Source: Limihaloglobus sulfuriphilus (GTDB lineage: Bacteria; Planctomycetota; Phycisphaerae; Sedimentisphaerales; Sedimentisphaeraceae). Taken from it: 64,000 bases of DNA. Positions within the stretch are counted from its first letter, which is position 1. Each line of letters begins with the position of its first letter. Position numbers and translations under genes: made by a program. The notes under the pieces were generated by a model. The model saw only the letters and a list, made by a program, of their open reading frames with translations, searched no databases and was not told where the DNA came from. The stretch spans positions 2,356,001 to 2,420,000 of the forward strand of contig NZ_CP019646.1 in the NCBI RefSeq assembly GCF_001999965.1. The letters are read 5' to 3'. Of the stretch, positions 43,471-52,577 are shown piece by piece.

Positions 43471-45888
43471 ATGCAGCGAATTGTATTTTTAGCTCTAATG
43501 TGTGATTGTTTAGTTCAATCTGCGGTATTTGGTTCCTGGCGTACTTATGAAGTTTATCAGCCTGTGATTGAACGTCTTTCTGTATCTGACTCCGCCGGGG
43601 GTGAGCTGCTTTACAATCACGGTACTGCGATTGCATGGTATCAGAATAGATGGTTCTATTTATGGAACGCCAATGAGCTTCCGGGTGAGGCAAAGCCGAA
43701 CCAGCTTATTTATCAGTCCACAAGCCGTGACGGCCAAGACTGGAGTGAACCATCTCCTGCGTTTGCGAGCAGCAGCAACAGCATTTTGCCTGTTACTCCG
43801 GACGGCGGAACGCAGTGGCAGCCGGCTGTTGGTGTTGTCGATGATGAGTTATGGGTTTTTTGGAATCAATGGGGTTCTGAAGAAGTTCGCGGCAGTTTCT
43901 TCTCTCGCCTTGACAGTCCCGATGGAAAATGGCAGACCAACCGGCTCAAGTGGGGGGTAAATGTTTCAGGTCCCAAAGAGGTTGAGGGTTGGCGGATTTA
44001 CCCGTCTCAAAATTTGTATCGTTTGCGTAACGGTCGGATTTTGGTGTCGGTTATTATGATAGATCAAAGCGGCCCTGCCGGGGATGCCCCCGAGGGGGTT
44101 GAAGGCTGGTGGGCTTTAGAAAAACGCAACAGTGTGCTTTATACAGATGACGGCGGAAAGACCTGGCGTGTTTCTGCAGGCTGGACGCTTCCGGATGAAT
44201 CATGGACAGGTTGGGAGCCGACAATGTGGGAGCAAAGCGACGGGAGTGTTCGAATGTTTGCCCGCCATAACGTTCATCCGAAATATGTTCAGGGGGCCGG
44301 CCTGCCTCCTTCTCAAACTTTGACCGTATCGGTAAGCCATGACAGTGGAGAGACCTGGTCTAAAGGAGAGCTGGTTCCGTTAGACTCGACAGTTTCTATG
44401 ATGCATGTAATTCCCCAGGACGGCCGTGGAATATGGCAAACTCCAGCGGCAGACGATGATCTGGGCGGGCGGCGTTATTTCATGGTTCATAATGATGTTT
44501 CAGAGCCCGGCTGGGGCATAGCCAGAAAAAATATAACACTATACTTTAAGCGGGGAGACGGCTTTGAGTTTACTGCCGGTGTAGGCCTGACCGATCACGA
44601 ACGTCTTGTTTCCTATCCTCGGCTATGGTCCCGCGGCGATGCTCTGTACATGTCTTATACCAGGGGCCCTGCCTATGGCAGTTCCGCGAGATTAGCACGT
44701 ATCTCACCTCTGCCCGACCCGAAAAAATATTATATACTGCCCCGTAATAACATGCCCGCAAGCCCTCGCCCTGAGATAAATGATTCTAATCTATGCTTTG
44801 AAGGCCGCCAACATGTTGAAGCAATGAGCAGTCTAAATTTTAATGATAACGGCATGTCCCTGGGTGCGTTTGTTAATATGATTGAGGGTGACGTGTTGAT
44901 TGATACACGCGGTTCGGGCGGCGGCTTTGTGTTTATGCTCGTTAACGGTGAAGGCGGTCTTTTGTACCCTCGTCTTTTATTCGATGGTTACGGAGGCGCC
45001 GGCCCTCGTTCATCGCTTGGATTAAAAAGAAGTGAGTGGGCTTATACCGGTTTCACCTTAGACGCTGATGCGGTTGAAGTTACTTTCTATGTTAACGGCC
45101 GGCAGGAGAGGCTGCCTGTAGATATAGGCGGCCCGGTTCCTTCATTGAGCGGATCGCGGGCGTATGTTGGCAATAGCCGGCCGGGCAGTGAATTGCAGGG
45201 TATGGTTGGGCGTATGCGTTTTATGTCAATATATGATGGAATGGCACTTGATGCTTCCGGGCATACCTGGCTGTGTGGTCAGTTTAAAGACGAGCCTGGT
45301 ATTATTGACGCTTCCGAAGGTGCAGAGCCGCAAGCTGAGCCTGTACTTGTATTAGACCCCGCAAACACAGTCGATTTTGAAAATAATTTTCAGCTTCCGC
45401 AGGATCTGAAAGATTTGGGGGTTAGTTGTGAAATCGAGAGCGGTGTTGAGCTGCTCACATTTTCAGGAGCCGGCTCTGCCGGAGTTGAGCTGGACGAAAA
45501 TCATCGCTCAAAAGGCGATGCAGTAGAACTAAAAATGAATTTTCGAATCGAAAGCGAAGAACCCGTTACCCTATTAACCATTGGTGATGCAGTTAGTCCT
45601 GCACGCATACATGCCATACCCTCCGGCTCTTTAATGGATATTCTAATTACAAGTTCCAAAGGGTCGAAACTTATCGGTACTGTAACTAAAAACAGCTGGA
45701 ATGAGATATTTGTTTTCAGCAGTGATGATATCACTCGTGTGCGAATTTCTGATGGAGAATGGAAAGAGGCGTCTCACGAACCTCGCGGCAGCTGGGTGTA
45801 TATCGGCGAGGGTTTTCCAGGGGAACGCCCCTCTAAAACGGGAAAGTTTTCAGTAAAGGTCAATTCAATATTGTCCAGGGTTAACTAA
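43471..45888 (+). CDS. Secreted BNR-propeller (sialidase-like) protein with LamG-like C-terminal part
   Basis: An 805-residue secreted paralogue. Signal peptide to about residue 20; propeller (about 23-430) starting with YEVYQPVIERLSV, with the shared TQWQP block and two good Asp boxes (YTDDGGKTWRV, SHDSGETWSKG). A LamG-like domain follows (about 445-600; FTLDADAVEVTFYVNGRQE), then a further beta domain that in paralogues is also C-terminal (ELDENHRSKGDAVELKMNF). There is no dockerin-like or PEP-CTERM tail, unlike its upstream paralogue. AAGG lies somewhat far from the ATG. Enzymatic activity is unproven. Confidence 0.75.
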   Translation: MQRIVFLALMCDCLVQSAVFGSWRTYEVYQPVIERLSVSDSAGGELLYNHGTAIAWYQNRWFYLWNANELPGEAKPNQLIYQSTSRDGQDWSEPSPAFASSSNSILPVTPDGGTQWQPAVGVVDDELWVFWNQWGSEEVRGSFFSRLDSPDGKWQTNRLKWGVNVSGPKEVEGWRIYPSQNLYRLRNGRILVSVIMIDQSGPAGDAPEGVEGWWALEKRNSVLYTDDGGKTWRVSAGWTLPDESWTGWEPTMWEQSDGSVRMFARHNVHPKYVQGAGLPPSQTLTVSVSHDSGETWSKGELVPLDSTVSMMHVIPQDGRGIWQTPAADDDLGGRRYFMVHNDVSEPGWGIARKNITLYFKRGDGFEFTAGVGLTDHERLVSYPRLWSRGDALYMSYTRGPAYGSSARLARISPLPDPKKYYILPRNNMPASPRPEINDSNLCFEGRQHVEAMSSLNFNDNGMSLGAFVNMIEGDVLIDTRGSGGGFVFMLVNGEGGLLYPRLLFDGYGGAGPRSSLGLKRSEWAYTGFTLDADAVEVTFYVNGRQERLPVDIGGPVPSLSGSRAYVGNSRPGSELQGMVGRMRFMSIYDGMALDASGHTWLCGQFKDEPGIIDASEGAEPQAEPVLVLDPANTVDFENNFQLPQDLKDLGVSCEIESGVELLTFSGAGSAGVELDENHRSKGDAVELKMNFRIESEEPVTLLTIGDAVSPARIHAIPSGSLMDILITSSKGSKLIGTVTKNSWNEIFVFSSDDITRVRISDGEWKEASHEPRGSWVYIGEGFPGERPSKTGKFSVKVNSILSRVN

Positions 45889-45904
45889 AGGATAAACAGA
45901 TTTT

Positions 45905-47395
45905 ATGAAGACAATGGAAACAACGGCGGCACGGGATTTATCTAAATTCATAGTGCCTTCAATTAAATCTTTTGAAAAGCACCATGGCAGTTTTGCTTTT
46001 AAGGCTAAAATATTGTTTTACGCGGACAGCAGTCATTATAAGACTGCGAAGAATCTGTGTAAGGTGTTTAAAGACATCTTTGGTCTGGAAGCTGAAGTTG
46101 TCTCATCAGAAGAATCTTCTCAGGCCGATATCGTACTGAAAACAGATTCTGCCGGCGGCAATCCCGAATCGTACAGCATTCTTGTCCGGCCGGAGATGAT
46201 AACAATAAGCTCGCCGAGCGGCCGCGGATTGTTCTATGGCCTCAATACGCTGATTCAACTTATCGAACGGGACAAAAACGGTTCGGCATTTTCTGTGCCG
46301 TGTTGTAGAATCGAAGATCAGCCCGAATACCAATGGCGAGGCTTCATGCTTGATGTCTGCCGGCATTTCATGTCAATCGACTGTATAAAAAGATACATTG
46401 ATATACTCTCATTTTACAAGTTCAACCGGCTTCATCTGCATCTTACAGAAGATCAGGGCTGGCGGATAGAAAGCCGCAAATACCCCCTTCTTACAGAAAT
46501 TGGCGCTTACCGCGGCAAAAGTAATTACGGAGGTTATTATACTCTCGAGCAGCTCAGGGATATTATGGATTATGCCGCCGCAAGGTTTGTAACCGTAGTG
46601 CCGGAGATTGACCTGCCCGGGCATTGTCAGGCCGCATTGGCCGCCTATCCGGAGCTAAGCTGTACGGGCGGGCCGTTTGAAGTCTCAGAGAAAGTTCATG
46701 TCATACATGAAGAGGCTTTTTGCGCAGGCAATGAGAAATGTTTTGAATTTCTTCAGGATGTCTTTGGTGAGATAATAGATGCCCTTGAGCCGAAATATAT
46801 ACATATCGGAGCGGATGAGTGTCTGAAAAACCGCTGGAAGGCCTGTTCCAGATGTCAGCAGAGAATTAAAGATGAGGTACTTGCGGACGAAAATGAGCTT
46901 CAGGCGTATTTTGTAAGGCGTATAGCTTCTTTTCTGAAGTCAAAAGGCGTAACTGTCATCGGCTGGGAGGAAATCCTCGAAGGCGGCGGTGACAGAGATA
47001 CGATTATACAGGTCTGGAAAGGCTGCCGCGAAGTTGCAAAAGAGTGTATCTCCAACGGCTACAGAGTGATCTTGTCACCGACCAGCAACTGTTACCTTGA
47101 CTACGTGCCCGCCAGGATAGACCTGGAGAAGGCCTCTCAATTCGATCTGAATATAGCCGATTCGCCGGCAGAGAAAGAGCTTGTCCTTGGCGGCGAGGCG
47201 TGCATGTGGACAGAGGATACGCCGCAGGAAATACTCGATTCGAAGGTTTTTCCGCGGCTTCTGGCAATATGCGAATCGCTCTGGCACGGCGCCGCCGTGG
47301 AAAATTATCAAGAGTTTGCCAACAGGCTCAGAAGCCATTATAATGCTGTTTCAGAATACGGCATTGAGTATAATTGCAGTTTTCCAGAGTCATGA
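45905..47395 (+). CDS. GH20 beta-N-acetylhexosaminidase
   Basis: A 496-residue enzyme removing terminal GlcNAc or GalNAc by substrate-assisted catalysis. A GH20b-type alpha/beta domain (1-135) precedes the barrel; the catalytic pair is D304-E305 in YIHIGADECLKNRW, and further family blocks are RGFMLDVCRHF, LHLHLTEDQGWRIE and VVPEIDLPGHCQAALAAYP. No signal peptide is present, so it acts in the cytoplasm on imported oligosaccharides. It is embedded between BNR genes in the plus-arm operon. It shows that the target glycan contains N-acetylhexosamine. Confidence 0.93.
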   Translation: MKTMETTAARDLSKFIVPSIKSFEKHHGSFAFKAKILFYADSSHYKTAKNLCKVFKDIFGLEAEVVSSEESSQADIVLKTDSAGGNPESYSILVRPEMITISSPSGRGLFYGLNTLIQLIERDKNGSAFSVPCCRIEDQPEYQWRGFMLDVCRHFMSIDCIKRYIDILSFYKFNRLHLHLTEDQGWRIESRKYPLLTEIGAYRGKSNYGGYYTLEQLRDIMDYAAARFVTVVPEIDLPGHCQAALAAYPELSCTGGPFEVSEKVHVIHEEAFCAGNEKCFEFLQDVFGEIIDALEPKYIHIGADECLKNRWKACSRCQQRIKDEVLADENELQAYFVRRIASFLKSKGVTVIGWEEILEGGGDRDTIIQVWKGCREVAKECISNGYRVILSPTSNCYLDYVPARIDLEKASQFDLNIADSPAEKELVLGGEACMWTEDTPQEILDSKVFPRLLAICESLWHGAAVENYQEFANRLRSHYNAVSEYGIEYNCSFPES

Positions 47396-47423
47396 ATAAT
47401 TTTAATGTTAAAGATAAAGAGCT

Positions 47424-50345
47424 ATGTATTTAAGAAAAATGTTTGCCGCGATAGCGTTAATTCTTGTTTTTACTGTAGTAATGCCATCAATGCTTGAAGC
47501 ATCCCAATATGAAGTTTATCAGCCTCAGATAACAAAAGGCTTTGTCTATAACCCTGAATACGGCGAGCTTAAGTACAACCACGATTCGTCAATTGAGTAT
47601 TTCCAGGGCAGGTTTTACGCCGCGTGGAACGGAAATACAAACTGGTGGGAAGGCAGGCCCGGGCAGAAGAATTACTGGGCGTTCAGTGATGACGGTATTC
47701 ACTGGAGCGGATACAGGGAGTTTGAGGATACGCCGGTTTTCGGCTCGCCTTCGTGGCAGACAGAGTGGCAGCCAAATCTGCTCAACTATAAGGATAAAGA
47801 ACTTTGGGCGCTCTGGACAAAGGCCGGAGGGTTTATCGTTTCAAAACTTACTGACCCTGCAGAGGGTTGGACTCACCGTGTAATTTTTGAGGTAATAGAA
47901 TATGACGGGGCCGAGTATTTCATCTTCCCCAGCCAGGAATGCACGGTACTTGAAGACGGTTCGGTGCTGGTGCCGGTAATTCTCCGTGAGAAGTCGGATC
48001 TGCCCCAGGATCAGCGTAAATGGTTCTGCACGTTTTTGAAGTCTTCTGACGCGGGCGAAACATGGCAGTATTACCCGCAGGCCTTTGTAGCTCACCCGCA
48101 TGGCCCTTATCATCGCAGCTGGGAGCCTATGGGGATCGTTCAGGATGATAAAAATGTCAGGATGTTTGTCCGCGATATGCACGGCGATCTTCTTGAGCCC
48201 GATAAGACCTTTTTCACGGCTCTGGGCAACAGGGGCGGAACTGCATTCGCAGACCCTGTTTACAGCGCTATCCGGACAGTCAGCAGCCGCATGTGGCTGG
48301 GAAATATCGGCAGCAGAAAGATAATGGTACAGCATGACAGCGCTGCAAACCGCAATACCGGCGACAGGATAAACATAGCCCTGTTTTCATCGAGAACAGG
48401 CAGGGATGATTTTGTCGCCGGCACAAGTATCATTGATGATGAGCTGGGTATATGCTATCCGCAGGCGGTGTTGAAAGATGAAGACCTCTACGTTGTCTAT
48501 ACAAGCGGCCACACTCCCAGAGCGATTAAAACCGCAAGGGTCAGCCCGGCGCCCCGCAATGATAAATACTACATAATGCCGCGGTCGCGGGATCGGGCCC
48601 TTACGTCAAACGATCTGCCGCGTTTTAACCCTTCGTTTATACGGATCGATCAGTATAACAGTTTTGATACCGGCGGGGATATTGACATAAAGGACGCATT
48701 TTCGTTTACATGTTGGCTTCGGCCCGACGGCGGCGAGGGTGTTCTGTATCAGCTAAGCGGCCCTGATGGAAGTAAATTTTTTGTTGAACAGGACAAACAA
48801 GGCAGTCTGTTTGTGAATTTTGCCGGCGAAAAGGTCAAAAGCAATGTATCTCTGCCCGCTGACGGCAGATGGAGTATGCTAAGCGGTATGTTTGACCTCA
48901 AAACGGGAACGGGTTGTCTGAAAGTCAACTGCGGCGAGGAAGCCGGCCTGAAATTCGACGCGGCCGATTTTGCCCGCGGTACATACAGGCTCGTGCTTGG
49001 TGATTTCCTCCGCGGAGCAGGTTTTGATTCCGCCGATATGAGGATTTACGAGAGCAGAATCACTGCCCAACAGGCAGAGGCGTATTTTTCACTAACGGCA
49101 AAGAGGCACGGCAGCAGCGGTACAACAGATATCGCTGCGGTGAAAGCCGCGTCTTTGGAGATATCGCCTCTTGATTATACGGCAAAACAGGACATTGCCA
49201 ACGTTGTTCCCGGCGAGATTACATGCTATGCGGGACATAACGATATTGTATCCAGAGATGTAAATGACCTTGGTCAAAAGTCTGTGACAATTACCGGCTG
49301 GATACGGCAGAAGCCGCATAATAACGGCGTTATCTTCGATGCTCTTGATTCCGAGGGAGACGGAGGCTTCTCAATCCGGCATGATTTCTTCCCCAAAATA
49401 TATGTGAGAATCGGCGATAAAGATTACCCCCTGGGACACCGTTACCGTGAAGGTGAACGGGTTTATATGAAGGGCTTCAATCAGCCGCTAAACGATGAGT
49501 ATTACTTTTTTTGCGTGGTGATTGATAACAGTGAAAAAAAGATTCTATTTTGGGAAGATAATAAACTCTCCGATGAGCAGATAAACTTTGATGCGGAGAG
49601 CCTCAGCTCCGATGAGCCGGTGGCGTTTTTCAGGTACTGCGGAAAAGAAAGGGCGAAAAACCATTTTCCCTTTTACGGCGGAGTTTTTAACGTAAATGTG
49701 TATGACAGAAAATTGAGCGAGCCGGAAATACGTTTTGACCATAACAGGTTTGCCGATATGTTCGGCTTCGATGAATTGTCCGGAGACATCAAAGCCGCAC
49801 CAGAGGCCAGATGGAGTGTTGGCGCAGATAACTATGATTCTTTACGGTTCATAGACTCAGAGGCTCCGGTTGCCGCGGGCGTAAAACACGAGGAATACAT
49901 GGGCAGGCAGTGCCTGCTTCTCAGCGGCAGCAGCTCATGCGGCGTGGATATGGACGGTTTTGATCCGGATAAAAGCCGTATTGAAATGGACCTTCCCATC
50001 AGGATTGATTACCCGATTGTCAGTGAGGAACTGCGGATAATGTCCTTTGGAGACGACGGGCAGATAATCCTGGGCATGTTAAACGGCGATTCGGATAACC
50101 TGCATATCAGGATTGATGGCAAGTGGCACCGGGCTGCCGCGTTTGAGCTGGGAAAATGGTCGCAGATAAAACTTATATTTGAAGACGGCAAAGTCGCAAT
50201 TAAAAACGGCGATTCCCGGAATGTGTTCGACACAGGCAGACTCACGCCGCGGCTGTATCTTGGCGACGGCTATCCGCACGGATATATCGCGCCGGCGGAT
50301 AAATTCCGTCTTGACGTTGACGAGTTTGAATTAAAAGTACAATAA
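47424..50345 (+). CDS. Secreted BNR-propeller (sialidase-like) protein with two LamG-like domains
   Basis: A 973-residue secreted paralogue: signal peptide to about residue 26 (LEAS), propeller (about 28-400) starting YEVYQPQITKGFVYNPEYGELKYNH, Asp boxes FSDDGIHWSG and SSDAGETWQYY, and SSRMW..IG.RKIM..DSA shared with the first paralogue. LamG-like domains follow at about 410-560 (FSFTCWLRPDG) and 620-780 (VTITGWIRQKP). The C-terminal beta domain (about 820-973, with LLSGSSSCGVDMDGF) is common to the three paralogues. No sorting tail is seen. It may be an exo-hydrolase or a binding protein for the same glycan. Confidence 0.75.
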   Translation: MYLRKMFAAIALILVFTVVMPSMLEASQYEVYQPQITKGFVYNPEYGELKYNHDSSIEYFQGRFYAAWNGNTNWWEGRPGQKNYWAFSDDGIHWSGYREFEDTPVFGSPSWQTEWQPNLLNYKDKELWALWTKAGGFIVSKLTDPAEGWTHRVIFEVIEYDGAEYFIFPSQECTVLEDGSVLVPVILREKSDLPQDQRKWFCTFLKSSDAGETWQYYPQAFVAHPHGPYHRSWEPMGIVQDDKNVRMFVRDMHGDLLEPDKTFFTALGNRGGTAFADPVYSAIRTVSSRMWLGNIGSRKIMVQHDSAANRNTGDRINIALFSSRTGRDDFVAGTSIIDDELGICYPQAVLKDEDLYVVYTSGHTPRAIKTARVSPAPRNDKYYIMPRSRDRALTSNDLPRFNPSFIRIDQYNSFDTGGDIDIKDAFSFTCWLRPDGGEGVLYQLSGPDGSKFFVEQDKQGSLFVNFAGEKVKSNVSLPADGRWSMLSGMFDLKTGTGCLKVNCGEEAGLKFDAADFARGTYRLVLGDFLRGAGFDSADMRIYESRITAQQAEAYFSLTAKRHGSSGTTDIAAVKAASLEISPLDYTAKQDIANVVPGEITCYAGHNDIVSRDVNDLGQKSVTITGWIRQKPHNNGVIFDALDSEGDGGFSIRHDFFPKIYVRIGDKDYPLGHRYREGERVYMKGFNQPLNDEYYFFCVVIDNSEKKILFWEDNKLSDEQINFDAESLSSDEPVAFFRYCGKERAKNHFPFYGGVFNVNVYDRKLSEPEIRFDHNRFADMFGFDELSGDIKAAPEARWSVGADNYDSLRFIDSEAPVAAGVKHEEYMGRQCLLLSGSSSCGVDMDGFDPDKSRIEMDLPIRIDYPIVSEELRIMSFGDDGQIILGMLNGDSDNLHIRIDGKWHRAAAFELGKWSQIKLIFEDGKVAIKNGDSRNVFDTGRLTPRLYLGDGYPHGYIAPADKFRLDVDEFELKVQ

Positions 50346-50363
50346 CTATAACAGGAGCCTAAA

Positions 50364-51719
50364 TTGGAATTTAAATCATTAAAGTTCCCCAAAGAGTTTA
50401 TATTCGGCGCTTCTACCGCCGCGTATCAGATTGAAGGCGGGGCATACGAGGACGGCAAAGGACTGTCGATATGGGACACTTTCTGCAAGCAGCCCGGCCG
50501 CATACTCAACGGCGACACCGGAGATGAGGCCTGTGATTTTTACCACAGGTACAAAGACGACATAAAGATCATGAAAGAGATGGGGCTTGATTCTTTCCGG
50601 TTTTCTATATCATGGCCCAGAGTCTTTCCCGAGGGCACGGGAAAAGTAAACCAGAAGGGTCTTGATTTCTACAATTCGCTTGTTGACGAGCTTCGGGCGG
50701 CATCTATTGAGCCGTATCTCACTCTAAACCACTGGGATATGCCCCAGAGCCTCCAGGATCAGGGCGGCTGGCTTAATAAGGATACCGCGAAACATTTTGC
50801 GGATTATTCACGCTTTATGTGTGAAAATCTCTCTGACCGTGTGAAATTCTGGACAACCCACAATGAGCCTCACTGTGTGGCCTCGGCAGGGCATGTTGCC
50901 GGTATTTTCGCACCCGGCCATAAAGATATAAAGGAAGGCTTGCAGGTTACGCATAACCTGAATCTGGCCCACGGTCTGGCCGTACAGGCTATGCGTCAAA
51001 GCGGCTCTGCCGGGAATAAATATGGTATTGTGCTGGCGGTTTTCCCCTATTATCCGGCTACGGCTTCAATACATGACCATCGCGCAGCCCAGCGATGGGA
51101 CGGTTATTTCAGCAGATGTTTCCTCGATCCTATATTCAAAGGCAGCTATCCGGAGGATATGGTAGAATATTTCGGCGATAAATTTCCCGAAGTCACTGAA
51201 CAGGAGCTGTCCGTAATTTCAGAGCCGATTGACATGCTGGGCATAAACTGTTATTTCCGCAGAATTATTGAGAATGACCCCAAAAATGCGTTTATCGGCG
51301 GTCGGGAATTCAAGCCCCGTGATGCCGCATATACACAGATGGACTGGCCGATTTATCCGGAATGTCTCTTCGAGGTTTTATCCATGCTGGACAAAGACTA
51401 CGATATTCCCGAACTCTATATAATCGAGAACGGCGCGGCATTTCATGACGAAGTATCACCTGACGGGAAAGTGCACGATGCCAGACGCACCAGATATCTT
51501 CATGCTCATATAGAACAGGCAAAACGGGCCGTAGAGCAGGGAATAAATCTCAAGGGGTATTTTGTCTGGTCGTTTCTTGATAATTTTGAATGGGCGCTGG
51601 GCTATTCCCGAAGATTCGGGATTGTCTATGTTGACTACCCGACGCAGAAAAGAATAGTCAAAGACAGCGGCAAATGGTATTCAGAGCTGCTAAGATACAA
51701 TCAAAGCCTGCGAGACTGA
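50364..51719 (+). CDS. GH1-family beta-glycosidase
   Basis: A 451-residue retaining glycosidase, standard GH1 length. Signature FIFGASTAAYQIEGG is at the N-terminus, the acid/base is E168 in TTHNEPHCV and the nucleophile E355 in YIIENGAAF. The start is TTG, chosen because AGGAG lies six bases before it and no in-frame ATG precedes the conserved N-terminus. No signal peptide, so cytoplasmic. It removes beta-linked glucose, galactose or related sugars; the exact sugar is not decidable. The TPR lipoprotein gene starts 3 bp after its stop. Confidence 0.94.
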   Translation: MEFKSLKFPKEFIFGASTAAYQIEGGAYEDGKGLSIWDTFCKQPGRILNGDTGDEACDFYHRYKDDIKIMKEMGLDSFRFSISWPRVFPEGTGKVNQKGLDFYNSLVDELRAASIEPYLTLNHWDMPQSLQDQGGWLNKDTAKHFADYSRFMCENLSDRVKFWTTHNEPHCVASAGHVAGIFAPGHKDIKEGLQVTHNLNLAHGLAVQAMRQSGSAGNKYGIVLAVFPYYPATASIHDHRAAQRWDGYFSRCFLDPIFKGSYPEDMVEYFGDKFPEVTEQELSVISEPIDMLGINCYFRRIIENDPKNAFIGGREFKPRDAAYTQMDWPIYPECLFEVLSMLDKDYDIPELYIIENGAAFHDEVSPDGKVHDARRTRYLHAHIEQAKRAVEQGINLKGYFVWSFLDNFEWALGYSRRFGIVYVDYPTQKRIVKDSGKWYSELLRYNQSLRD

Positions 51720-51722
51720 ATC

Positions 51723-52577
51723 ATGAGTCATTTGTGCAAAAGTAAAAAATTGTTTTTTCCTGCGGCATTTCTGCTTATGTTTTTTTGCGGCTGCGGCGGC
51801 GATGACCCTGCCGCTGTTTCAGAAGAACTGAATATCTCGCAGGTGCTTAAGTCTGCCTGGAGGCAATTCAGTATTAAGGATACGGAAAGTTCCATTCAAA
51901 ATTTCACTCACGTTCTTAACGATGAAAACGCCCGTGCAGACAAAAAGGTTCAGGCTCTATACGGGCTTGGCCTCTCATATAAGTTTGCAGCACCTAAACC
52001 GGATCTTGAGATGTCGCGAGAGTATTTCAATAGTATTCTTCAGGAGTATCCGGATGACGATTCTGTTCCATGGGTAATGCTTGAACTTGGGAATATAGCG
52101 GCAAAAACGGGCGAGAGAACAAAGGCCCGTTCGCTGTATCAGAGGGTAATCAGTGAAAAGAAAAATACTGATGCCGCAGACGAGGCTGTGCTGCGGCTTG
52201 CGCAAGTGTATTTTACAGACTACGATTCAGATGAAGATTATAAGGGTGTGGATATTCTCAAGCAATACCTCGAGGAAAAGCCGGACAATCCGCTTGCAAG
52301 GGTGATGCTGTTCCGTGTCGTTTACCGGCTCGGAGAAACCTATCAGAAATATATGGAATCCCTTCCGTATGCCGAGAGACTCGGAGAGATGAAAATGTTT
52401 GATCCCTTTAGATGGGGTCAGCAGTTCTGGTACCTTGGCCAGGTTTACCGGCTGATAGCCGGCAATGAAGAGCGGGCAGCCTATTGGTATCAAAAGATTT
52501 TAGACGAATGTGAGTTTGACCAGCGAAGGTATTCGAGCAGGCAGATGCTTGAAAAAATAAGAGAGGATTCTGAATAA
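51723..52577 (+). CDS. TPR-containing lipoprotein
   Basis: A 284-residue protein with a basic, hydrophobic N-terminus ending in FFCGCGGD, a lipobox-like site. The body is alpha-helical with TPR-like pairs (ALYGLGLSYKFA, PWVMLELGNIAAKTGERTKARSLYQRVI, RVVYRLGETYQKYMESLPYAERL, represented here by short blocks). TPR lipoproteins scaffold protein contacts at the membrane. It lies tightly between the GH1 gene (3 bp) and the solute-binding protein gene (one-base overlap), so it may assist the importer, for example by docking or handing over substrate; this is inference. Confidence 0.75.
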   Translation: MSHLCKSKKLFFPAAFLLMFFCGCGGDDPAAVSEELNISQVLKSAWRQFSIKDTESSIQNFTHVLNDENARADKKVQALYGLGLSYKFAAPKPDLEMSREYFNSILQEYPDDDSVPWVMLELGNIAAKTGERTKARSLYQRVISEKKNTDAADEAVLRLAQVYFTDYDSDEDYKGVDILKQYLEEKPDNPLARVMLFRVVYRLGETYQKYMESLPYAERLGEMKMFDPFRWGQQFWYLGQVYRLIAGNEERAAYWYQKILDECEFDQRRYSSRQMLEKIREDSE

